A stretch of 64,000 nucleotides of DNA from Pseudanabaena mucicola str. Chao 1806. Its GTDB lineage: Bacteria > Cyanobacteriota > Cyanobacteriia > Pseudanabaenales > Pseudanabaenaceae. A program made the translations under genes and the position numbers. A model generated the notes under the pieces. It had not been told where the DNA came from. It saw nothing but the letters and a program-made list of their open reading frames with translations, and did no database searches. The first letter of the stretch is position 1, and every line of letters starts with the position of its first letter. This document shows, piece by piece, positions 33,802 to 41,664 of this stretch. Where the stretch lies: assembly GCF_030323025.1 (NCBI RefSeq), contig NZ_CP097329.1, forward strand, positions 2,201,001 through 2,265,000, written 5' to 3'.

Positions 33802-34257
33802 CTATTTATTTTCACGAAGCCCAAAGTAAAAACCAATCGCTGCACCCACCAAACTCGACTGAGCGGTTAATATCAGGGACACTAGATCTTTGGTTCCAGT
33901 TTGGTCTTTAATTTTTTCCTTGGTTGTATCTGAGGCTGAGTAGTAAAAAATCTTGTCTATCAAAATAATCAAAAATATGCCGACTATTGTTGCCACAAAA
34001 CCTCTAACTAGCCACTTTGCAAGTCTGGCTCTCGTTTCTTCTTGTATAAGAGGTAGATTTTCTAAAGTAAGAAGTTTGTCAGTGGGGAGTGATGGTATTT
34101 GAGATTTACTCTTTGTATCTGGGAGATCTAACTTATCTATGTCTACTGGCGCTATGTTCTGAGGCTGACCTGAAGAACTAGACTTACTTGTATTTATATT
34201 TTGCTCTTCAGGCAAACCTGCGGTAATGCTATCAATATTTTCACTCTGATCACTCAT
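33802..34257 (-). CDS. Hypothetical membrane protein
   Basis: 151 aa, unknown. The first 75 residues are polar and probably disordered (Ser, Gln, Pro, Asp rich); two hydrophobic helices follow (FVATIVGIFLIILIDKIFYY at about 91-110, and SLVGAAIGFYFGL near the C-terminus). Its start overlaps the stop of the upstream RHH-like gene in a TAATG arrangement, so the two are translated together. AT-rich accessory region. Confidence 0.7.
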   Translation of the reverse strand: MSDQSENIDSITAGLPEEQNINTSKSSSSGQPQNIAPVDIDKLDLPDTKSKSQIPSLPTDKLLTLENLPLIQEETRARLAKWLVRGFVATIVGIFLIILIDKIFYYSASDTTKEKIKDQTGTKDLVSLILTAQSSLVGAAIGFYFGLRENK

Positions 34258-34529
34258 TAGCTTGGCAAGGATTGTAATATCTTTTCAACATCTTTAGCTG
34301 CTGTCCAAGAAATTTCTTGCATAGAGCCACCTTGCTTTTTAATCAAGAATTTTGAATTTTCCTTTAGCTCACTCTGAATGTAGCTGTCTGTAGCGATCGC
34401 GTGACGCAAGGCAACTGAAAGTGGCACTCCCATAAGCTGAGCCAAATACTTAAGCTCTTGTAAAATATCTTCAGGAATAATGACAGATCTTTGGGGGATG
34501 CTGTTATTCACTATCTGTTCAACTGACAT
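34257..34529 (-). CDS. Small ribbon-helix-helix-like protein
   Basis: 90 aa. QRSVIIPEDILQELKYLAQL followed by MGVPLSVALRHAIATDSYIQ looks like a ribbon-helix-helix DNA-binding domain (beta strand, then two helices), as in antitoxins and plasmid repressors; the C-terminal KKQGGSMQEISW is consistent with a partner-binding tail. GGAG lies 8 bases before ATG 34529. Coupled by a TAATG overlap to the membrane protein at 33802-34257, which is not a known toxin. Confidence 0.65.
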   Translation of the reverse strand: MSVEQIVNNSIPQRSVIIPEDILQELKYLAQLMGVPLSVALRHAIATDSYIQSELKENSKFLIKKQGGSMQEISWTAAKDVEKILQSLPS

Positions 34530-34689
34530 GAGTCTATCTCCTTCAATCTATAGAATAGAATTGATGCTTATCTAGCGTAGCACATTTGCATTGAAATGTA
34601 ATGTAAAACTTTGTCTATTCACTAATTGTGCCAGAAGCAAAAACTATTGCAACCGGCACAAGATTGTAATTCAAAATTTGGAGTCAACA

Positions 34690-34887
34690 TCACTTAGAAT
34701 TACCTTCCTCAAATATGACAATGTGCGGCTTGGGCTGCTTGGGCTGCAAATTTTGAGTAGATAATGAATCTAAATCAAAAATTACATCTCTCAAGACTTC
34801 AATTATCAATTTGAATGGAGGCTCTCTGGAGTCCAGATCGGCGAAAATCATATCGATATGGATGGTGGAATTTTGCTCTGTATTCAT
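34690..34887 (-). CDS. Small hypothetical protein
   Basis: 65 aa, no family recognised; acidic and helical (FKLIIEVLRDVIFDLDSL). A good AGGTG lies 6 bases upstream of ATG 34887, which supports a real gene. Contained in the AT-rich accessory island. Confidence 0.5.
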   Translation of the reverse strand: MNTEQNSTIHIDMIFADLDSREPPFKLIIEVLRDVIFDLDSLSTQNLQPKQPKPHIVIFEEGNSK

Positions 34888-35171
34888 GATTGCACCTATG
34901 AATTCATTCGCTTCACTCTAGCATACAAATTAATGGCTGAAGTTGTTGACATATAAAGGTTTGAGACATTCACAAAATTCCTAAAAATACCGATTCTTGT
35001 TTATTTTATATTTAAAGTACTTGGTCTGTTTCTTACCGTAAATTGCCGCTTCTTTGACTACTAAAGGCAATTTTAGGAATTACCAATAACTACCTATTAA
35101 TTCTATTTACATTGAATAGTTATTTATGGAATATATGTTTATCACTAATTAACCTTTTGAGTGAGGCAATT

Positions 35172-35447
35172 ATGGCAAATATAACTTCGCCAGAACAAGC
35201 AAATTCGGTTAACTACTACAACCGAGATTCTCTGAGGGTGATGTATGAGGTTCAGAAAGAAGAATGTTCTAGAATTAAGCTAATTACAGCATCAGGACTG
35301 TCTCACGAGTTTTATAGACCTCTTTTTGGCAGCTTGATCTTAGAACACGATGGAGTAAGGACATTCATTCAAAAATTTGGCGCATGGGGAAAGCAGGCTA
35401 GTTTTACGACCTATGAGCCAGTATCAATGGAGATTGAATATGATTAG
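35172..35447 (+). CDS. Small hypothetical protein
   Basis: 91 aa from ATG 35172 (GTGAGG upstream); a longer frame from 35112 lacks a good site. Unknown family. It has mixed alpha/beta character with EFYRPLFGSLILEHDGVRTF and a C-terminal FTTYEPVSMEIEYD. It may be linked to the NYN gene 148 bp downstream. Confidence 0.6.
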   Translation: MANITSPEQANSVNYYNRDSLRVMYEVQKEECSRIKLITASGLSHEFYRPLFGSLILEHDGVRTFIQKFGAWGKQASFTTYEPVSMEIEYD

Positions 35448-35594
35448 GTATTTGGGGGAATTGATCTTCTTCCTTTGATAAGGCTAACTCCCCTGAATAT
35501 CTCAAAGTCTATCTTCAGTCTTAACTAAGTTTCATGTTTCAAGAGTGTATGACTAATTAATATCAAAATTATCTAGTACTAAGGATAAAACCTC

Positions 35595-36032
35595 ATGAAA
35601 TCAAGAGTTGCCCTTTATTTGGACTATGAGAATGTTTCAGATGTAGAACTAGTAGAGAATTGCATCGATTTTGCATTATCTCAGGGTGAGATTGTAATTC
35701 AGAATGCTTACACTAAGCAATGGAGAAATTCACGAACTGATGGTAACTTTCTTAGAAGGTTGGGATTTTCTCTTGTAAACGTTATACTGAATATCAAGAA
35801 TAGTGTTGATTGCAAGTGTATGTTTGATTGCATGGATGCACTACATGACAAATCATCACCTGACGTTTTTATTTTTGTAACTGGAGATGGTGACTATGCC
35901 CACCTGCTCAATATCTTGAAAGGGAATCATAAAAAAACCGTAGTATTTGCTAGGCGAGGATCGGGAAGTAGAAAACTTAGAAGAATTGCCCATGAGTTTT
36001 ACTTTCTGGATGAAGTACTTGCATTTGCTTAG
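35595..36032 (+). CDS. NYN domain (LabA/DUF88-like) protein
   Basis: 145 aa, a PIN-like RNase fold. First acidic motif ALYLDYENVS (about 7-16), middle SVDCKCMFDCMDALHDKSSP (about 75-94, the position of the usual K-x-VD...D), and third motif FVTGDGDYAHLL (about 98-109). The acidic residues for metal binding appear present. NYN proteins process RNA or act in stress and defence; the single domain without a LOTUS partner is common in bacteria. Two small genes precede it and a NACHT protein follows. Confidence 0.82.
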   Translation: MKSRVALYLDYENVSDVELVENCIDFALSQGEIVIQNAYTKQWRNSRTDGNFLRRLGFSLVNVILNIKNSVDCKCMFDCMDALHDKSSPDVFIFVTGDGDYAHLLNILKGNHKKTVVFARRGSGSRKLRRIAHEFYFLDEVLAFA

Positions 36033-36635
36033 CCATATAAAGCTAAAATAAAAATGGGTTTTATTAATTCTATATTTGACTAAAGTTTTGCCTAAATGGC
36101 ATCTAAAAAATATGTATGAAGAATAGTTTGTAGACTACTAGGGCGTGTCATCAATTAGGAAGACAGACTTGAAAGGGTTGAGTGGCTTGACTGAAAAAAT
36201 TGTAGTCTTTTTTGCCTATTTTTTTCTATCTTGCAACGACCGATTAGCCTTATCCCCCAGTTTAATTGATGACACGCCCTAGGACTTGTATCAAGATTTA
36301 ATGACATCAGAGGCAGGAGCTAAAATACCGATCATTGCCAATGAATTCCGTGTAATACCGATATTTGCAAGGATTTCTTTATTGCTTTATATATTCTCTA
36401 TGTAGTATATTAATGTCTCTTTGATAACTTAATGAGATGACCTAATCTTTCTGTAAATAGATAGATACTGCCTATTGAGGCTGCAGGTAATATAGACTAG
36501 TATCTGAATCTCGCTATATTTACAACTCAATAGATGTACTCCTTAATTCCTCAACAGCATGTAAGTGATACTTAGCCTAAATCTAAACCCGAAAACCCAC
36601 TCATTTAACTAACATAAAAAGTTTACAAGGAAAGT
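36033..36635. other. AT-rich intergenic region upstream of the NACHT gene
   Basis: 603 bp without a gene. It contains the GGGCGTGTCATCAATT MITE (36141-36279). The remaining ~350 bp before the NACHT start are AT-rich and should carry its promoter; no operator or hairpin was recognised. Confidence 0.5.
36141..36279. mobile_element. MITE with GGGCGTGTCATCAATT ends
   Basis: Ends GGGCGTGTCATCAATTA and TTAATTGATGACACGCCC, 139 bp, no coding capacity, with TA on both sides (36139-36140, 36280-36281). The ends resemble those of IS5 or IS630-type elements known as MITE sources in cyanobacteria; the parent is not in the window. Confidence 0.75.
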
Positions 36636-39248
36636 ATGTCTAGCGATTTGAATGAGAACAATAAAAAACTTAGTGGTCGTAGTAGCAAGATCGTTGACAC
36701 TACAGTATTTAGTTGGCTCAAAAGATCCTATGAAAATGACTTTCACGGCTCTCCTAGTAAACTAATAGAAAAGCTAGATAAAGCTTTTGAAAGAGAGATC
36801 AAGAAAGCTAAGGATGGCACTGGCTCTCTACTATCTGACAAGACTATTCGTAACTTTTTTATTGGGGATGCGCCACCAACGGCTTCGCTCAAGACTCTTA
36901 ATTATCTGTGTCATGTTTTGCTAGGATACAAAAATTATGGCGAAGCCCTTGAGAAAAAATCAGAAATACCAAGTCGTTCTGAGCTTGAAGACAATGAAAG
37001 TAAGAGATTAGATTTAAATAAAAATGAGCGAATTCTAGAACTAGAGAATGAATCTTGCCTAGAAGAAATCTTGCAACCATATCTACTCAAGACAAGAGAA
37101 AAATTAAACACTATGAAAGTGTTAGATATGAGAGAAAGGTTGCCATTAGACGACATCTATACTGAAACCTACTTCTGGAAAAACTCAACTTTTGTTACAG
37201 ATCGCATAGCAAGAATTTCTGATGCCAGTCTCCCAGTAAAGAATTTACGGATCAATGCTTTTGACAAAATCAGGGAAATTCAGCATCTTATGATTATGGG
37301 TGGTCCTGGTACTGGTAAAACTGCTTTTCTTAAAAAAGTTGGTTTGAGATACCTTGATAAAGATATTAGTAATCGAGATTTTGGCAAATGGTATGTGCCA
37401 ATATATGTGTCCGTCAAAATCTTTGGAGCGAAAATAGAATCTACAAACTTAAAATCAGTTCTTTTAGAAAGACTAGCTGATTTTATTCAGCCCAATGATT
37501 TTGAAAAAATGCTTCGTAAGGGACAGTTCTTCCTTTTATTAGATGCTTTGGACGAGTATAGCAATCTTAATGCTATGTGTAACAGAATAGAAGAGTTTTT
37601 AGAAATATATGATAGTAATAGGATTATTATTACCAATCGTCTAGGTATTCCTGACTGTAAGATTGCAGAATTCGATGAAGTTGAGATCGCTGAGTTTGAC
37701 AAAGAGCAAATATCTGTGTTTGCAAAAAAATGGTTCGATGCAACTAAAAAGAAAGAACTAGAATTCGATGCAGAAGCAGAAGAGATGTATGAAGAAGACT
37801 GGGAGCCATTGGAAATGGCTGAAAAATTTTTACATGAGTTAGCTAGGAATAATGCAATTGCTGGCGCTTGCATCAATCCTCTAATTCTTACTTACGTCTG
37901 TCTTAGATTTAAGGAAGAGTATGGACTCCCCAAAAATATTAGTGGTCTTTTAAAGGATATAGTATATATCCTATTAAAGAGATGGGATGCTACTCGTAGG
38001 ATTAAGCGAATTCCTAATGATGCTGATAGGTTGTCAGATGATCGCAAAATTGAACTATTCGGGAAGATTGCCTATAAGGGTTTTGCTAAAGAGCCATCTA
38101 GGCAGTTCCTTTGGTGTGAAGACGAGCTAATAGAAGAGATTAAAATATTTTTGAAGAATGTATCAACCATTAACAGTAGCGAAATTGATAGTAGTACCAA
38201 ACTAATGTTAGAAGTTATGATTCGAGATCATGGTTTGTTTATTCCTCAAGGTAAAATGCATTCTTTCCCTCATTTAACATACCAAGAATATTTTGTAGCT
38301 GATTACATCCAATCTCATCTAAGTAGTGATCTAAAGCTTTTATGTAAAACATTAGATGATTATCTATTTGATCGTCAATGGGAGCAAGTTTTTCTGATGC
38401 TAACAGAAAAACTTAATGATGCTGGTGATTTCTTCAAACATATGTTTTGGCATATCAACACTTCCATCAAAGGTAAAGATGAAATACAAGGAATGTTACA
38501 TTGGTTGAATGATTTTACCAGTTCGCTAAATGTTAATACTTCTGCTTGGCGTTCCTTCCTCCTCGCTACGGATCTGGAAACATCTATATACCTTAGACGG
38601 CATAGTATTGATATAAACTACAGCTATGCCCAAGAATTATCAGATCAAGCTGTATTGTTTAATAAAAAGAGAAATAAAATCACACCTAATCAGCCAAAAC
38701 TAGTAGTAGCTCTATATTTAGTTATCATCTACGACCTAGTTATAGATCTTTTAGGTGATTTAAAAGATTTAAAGGACAAGCCTAGGCTCAAGGCAGCATC
38801 AGAATTTGCTATGAAAGAATTGAGAATTGATACAGAGACAACTATCAACAAAGAACTAGATCTCGCCATTGCAAAAGCAAAACTAATTGATGATATGCCC
38901 ACTTTGATGGAAAAATTAAACGATTTGAGAGAATCTATGCCAAAAATTTCAGAATATTCAGGATATAGGGATTGGAAAGATTGGAATAACGAAGTCTTAG
39001 GTTTAATGAATGATTTCTTTAATATTGGGCATAAAGTTGTATTTACCCCAGATACTCAGAAAGCATTAGATGACTACATATATGCTAATAACTTGCTTAT
39101 GAAATGTATTCTGGGAGAGAACGTATCAGATTCTAATTTAAGGGAAAAGATTTTTGATCACATGCTTTTACCATTTGATTTAATTCCCCAAGAACAACTA
39201 CTACCATTTAGTCACACGAATAATCTTATTTTTGCTGAAATAAGCTAG
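36636..39248 (+). CDS. NACHT-domain NTPase, possible NLR-like defence protein
   Basis: 870 aa. About residues 15-105 form a helical N-terminal module (VFSWLKRSYENDFHGSPSKL). A linker at about 150-180 has VLDMRERLPLDDIYTETYFW, typical just before NACHT in bacterial proteins. The NACHT domain has Walker A GGPGTGKT (about 224-231), Walker B FLLLDALDEY (about 299-308) and IIITNRLG. A winged-helix part ends with FPHLTYQEYFVADYI (about 547-561). The C-terminal 300 residues are helical, without clear repeats. Bacterial NACHT proteins (bNACHT, Avs) sense phage proteins and trigger abortive infection; a role here is inference. Base composition is lower in GC than in core genes. Confidence 0.83.
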   Translation: MSSDLNENNKKLSGRSSKIVDTTVFSWLKRSYENDFHGSPSKLIEKLDKAFEREIKKAKDGTGSLLSDKTIRNFFIGDAPPTASLKTLNYLCHVLLGYKNYGEALEKKSEIPSRSELEDNESKRLDLNKNERILELENESCLEEILQPYLLKTREKLNTMKVLDMRERLPLDDIYTETYFWKNSTFVTDRIARISDASLPVKNLRINAFDKIREIQHLMIMGGPGTGKTAFLKKVGLRYLDKDISNRDFGKWYVPIYVSVKIFGAKIESTNLKSVLLERLADFIQPNDFEKMLRKGQFFLLLDALDEYSNLNAMCNRIEEFLEIYDSNRIIITNRLGIPDCKIAEFDEVEIAEFDKEQISVFAKKWFDATKKKELEFDAEAEEMYEEDWEPLEMAEKFLHELARNNAIAGACINPLILTYVCLRFKEEYGLPKNISGLLKDIVYILLKRWDATRRIKRIPNDADRLSDDRKIELFGKIAYKGFAKEPSRQFLWCEDELIEEIKIFLKNVSTINSSEIDSSTKLMLEVMIRDHGLFIPQGKMHSFPHLTYQEYFVADYIQSHLSSDLKLLCKTLDDYLFDRQWEQVFLMLTEKLNDAGDFFKHMFWHINTSIKGKDEIQGMLHWLNDFTSSLNVNTSAWRSFLLATDLETSIYLRRHSIDINYSYAQELSDQAVLFNKKRNKITPNQPKLVVALYLVIIYDLVIDLLGDLKDLKDKPRLKAASEFAMKELRIDTETTINKELDLAIAKAKLIDDMPTLMEKLNDLRESMPKISEYSGYRDWKDWNNEVLGLMNDFFNIGHKVVFTPDTQKALDDYIYANNLLMKCILGENVSDSNLREKIFDHMLLPFDLIPQEQLLPFSHTNNLIFAEIS

Positions 39249-39566
39249 TCTCATTATCACCTTGTTAGAACTTGAAAGCAGCAGATATAGATGCATATCT
39301 GCTGCTTTATGTTTTAAAAACCTGTTATCTTGAGATTTTGGCATAAAATCTTACAGAAACACACTACTGACACCAATTAAGTTTTCTAGTCACCTTAACT
39401 AAGAAACGTTACAAGCACATAAGAAATATTGATAATGTGTTTCATTATTGACCAAGTTGGCGACCCAACCCAAGATTAAGAATTAATAAAATTACCGTCT
39501 GGTACCGAACAATACCGCCAATATCCTTAAAATATAAATTAAAGATTTCATTTTGAGGTAATGGCT
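39249..39566. other. Intergenic region downstream of the NACHT gene
   Basis: 318 bp. A possible hairpin AAAGCAGCAGATAT / ATATCTGCTGCTTT (39277-39307) just after the NACHT stop could be its terminator. The rest is AT-rich without features. Confidence 0.55.
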
Positions 39567-39806
39567 ATGGTGAGTAAACTAACGCTTTTAAAAATCAGCC
39601 TCATACTACCAGCATTATTCTTTTTATTTGATGAACCTAAAACCGTCAACTCTTCTCATTCTAGTCTGACCGCTACTTTCTTAGACATGGTTCACTGTTA
39701 CGACTCTATTGCTACCAACCCCATTCCTATTGGGCAATCAACTGATCCAAATGATCCAGGCGGTTCTGGAAGAATTGATATAACTACTAGAGGGAGATCG
39801 AGCTAA
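39567..39806 (+). CDS. Small exported peptide-like protein of unknown function
   Basis: 79 aa from ATG 39567 (GAGGTA 8 bases upstream; ATG 39561 would be too close). Signal peptide-like hydrophobic stretch (ISLILPALFFLF). The C-terminus, STDPNDPGGSGRIDITTRGR, is polar and glycine-rich. No family recognised. Confidence 0.5.
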   Translation: MVSKLTLLKISLILPALFFLFDEPKTVNSSHSSLTATFLDMVHCYDSIATNPIPIGQSTDPNDPGGSGRIDITTRGRSS

Positions 39807-39852
39807 ATCTGTTTGAAACATTGCTTTATTCGCTTTGTGTGGAGATACAACT

Positions 39853-40608
39853 ATGGTCATTATTTCTGGTCAGCGTTTACCAACTGCCGAAGAACTGCCT
39901 CACAGTGACGATACCCCCGTGGATAACGAGCTTCAAAATCATATTCCCAATCTTTTATTAAATATTCTGCTCAGTATTTGGGGCGATCGCCAAGATTGGT
40001 TTTTTGGTGTGGATATGGCAGTGTATTACGACCCTAACAAGCCGCAGATCGTCCCCGATGGCTTTTTGGCAATGGGTGTACCTCGAAATACAGGCGATCG
40101 CGGTCGGCTGAGTTATTTAGTATGGCAAGAACAATATGTCTTACCAAAATTGGTACTAGAAGTTGTCTCCGAAAAATACAATGGCGAATATGAGAAAAAG
40201 CTAGAGGACTATCAAAGTATCGGGGTGCTTTACTATGTGATTTACAACCCCTTAGCGGGAAAGCAATCAAGATATAAGCAACGCCAACCTTTAGAGGTTT
40301 ATCAACTGGTCAATCAAAAATATCAGCTATTAATAGGCAATCCTGTATGGCTGCCTGAGATTGGTTTAGCGCTCGGTTATGAAAACGCAGATCATGCCAA
40401 CTGGGAACGGGAATGGTTATTTTGGTATGACGAAACAGGTCAAAGGTATTTAACCGATCGCGAGAAGATCGCGGCGGCGGAATCAACAATTTTGGCAATG
40501 TGGGAAGCAAATGAGCAGGAACGTCAAGCTAAAGAGCAAGAACGTCAATCTAAGGAAAAATTAGAAAATTATCTCAGGTCAATGGGGATTAACCCTGATG
40601 ACATTTGA
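39853..40608 (+). CDS. Uma2 family (DUF820) protein with charged tail
   Basis: 251 aa from ATG 39853 (GGAG upstream). PD-(D/E)XK-like core: IVPDGFLAMGVPR (about 60), LPKLVLEVVSEKYNGEYEKK (about 97-116) and LEDYQSIGVLYYVIYNP. The C-terminus has a helical repeat of (Q)ERQ(A/S)KEQ and ends YLRSMGINPDDI, common in larger Uma2 proteins. A related but decayed tail lies at 12848-12965. Confidence 0.87.
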   Translation: MVIISGQRLPTAEELPHSDDTPVDNELQNHIPNLLLNILLSIWGDRQDWFFGVDMAVYYDPNKPQIVPDGFLAMGVPRNTGDRGRLSYLVWQEQYVLPKLVLEVVSEKYNGEYEKKLEDYQSIGVLYYVIYNPLAGKQSRYKQRQPLEVYQLVNQKYQLLIGNPVWLPEIGLALGYENADHANWEREWLFWYDETGQRYLTDREKIAAAESTILAMWEANEQERQAKEQERQSKEKLENYLRSMGINPDDI

Positions 40609-40717
40609 TGATAGAGGTGCTTCGCACCTCTATCATCAACGGCATATATATTGAGGGCGCAAACCACTGTAAACTACAGAAATTAGATTTACAGTCTTTT
40701 AGTCATTTTTAGCCAAT

Positions 40718-41632
40718 ATGGTAAAAAGCCTCGTTGTTCCCCCTGAGCTATCTCCCAAGACATCTCGCAAGCTATGGATGGCGGCGATTAAACTACCAAT
40801 GTATAGTGTGGCAATTGTACCGATCGCCACGGGTACAGCGATCGCCTATCGCGATACTGGGGCAATTAACTGGGGCATCTTTTTCACCTTTTTGGTCTCT
40901 GCAATTTTGATTTTAGTTTGGGAAAATCTCTGTAATGACGTATTTGATGCGGAGACAGGGATTGATGTCAATAAGGCGCATTCGGTGGTCAATCTCACGG
41001 GCAGGAAAAATGTGATCTTTGCGATCGCCAATATTTGTTTATTGCTGGGTATCGGTGGCGTATTCGCGATTTCATGGCTACAGCAGGATTTGGTGGTGGT
41101 CGGTGCGATCGCCATTTGTTGTTTTCTGGGCTATATCTACCAAGGTCCTCCCTTTCGCTTGGGATATCAAGGCTTAGGTGAAATTTTATGCTTTTTCGCC
41201 TTTGGACCTCTAGGAGTTTCCGCCGCCTATTACAGTCAAGCCAAGTCTTGGTCAGTTGGCTCTCTTGCTGCCGCGATCATTGTTGGGATTATCACTAGCT
41301 TGATTTTGTTCTGTTCCCATTTCAATCAAGTTGCCGATGATCTAGCAGCAGGCAAAAAATCCCCTGTAGTGAGACTAGGAACTAAGCGATCGGCTCAGCT
41401 TTTGCCTTGGCTCTGTGGGGTGATTTATGCAATTACGATCATCGCAATCGCTTGTAACTTTTTCCCAATCTGGACAGCGATCGTATTGGTCAGCTTACCG
41501 ATCGCTTGGAATTTATGTACCTTCATTGGCGAGAATCACGATCAGGCGGATCTGTTACTCAATTGTCGATTTATTGCAGTGGCTTTACATTTTGTCGTTG
41601 GCTCAGGGCTGAGTATTAGCTTGATTTTCTAA
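40718..41632 (+). CDS. menA: 2-carboxy-1,4-naphthoquinone phytyltransferase
   Basis: UbiA-family membrane prenyltransferase that attaches the phytyl chain in phylloquinone (photosystem I A1) synthesis. 304 aa, eight or nine helices. The substrate-binding aspartate motif is NDVFDAETGIDVNKAHSVVN (about 70-90), and the second one is HFNQVADDLAAGKKSPVVRL (about 200). The N-terminal KLPMYSVAIVPIATGTAIAY is typical of MenA. Alone on this strand, convergent with the P-type ATPase gene. Confidence 0.94.
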   Translation: MVKSLVVPPELSPKTSRKLWMAAIKLPMYSVAIVPIATGTAIAYRDTGAINWGIFFTFLVSAILILVWENLCNDVFDAETGIDVNKAHSVVNLTGRKNVIFAIANICLLLGIGGVFAISWLQQDLVVVGAIAICCFLGYIYQGPPFRLGYQGLGEILCFFAFGPLGVSAAYYSQAKSWSVGSLAAAIIVGIITSLILFCSHFNQVADDLAAGKKSPVVRLGTKRSAQLLPWLCGVIYAITIIAIACNFFPIWTAIVLVSLPIAWNLCTFIGENHDQADLLLNCRFIAVALHFVVGSGLSISLIF

Positions 41633-41634
41633 TC

Positions 41635-41664
41635 AAAAAAGCGGTACTTTGTACCGCTTTTTTT
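41635..41664. terminator. Bidirectional terminator menA / P-type ATPase
   Basis: AAAAAAGCGGTAC and GTACCGCTTTTTT with a TTT loop. Ends both convergent genes. Confidence 0.92.
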
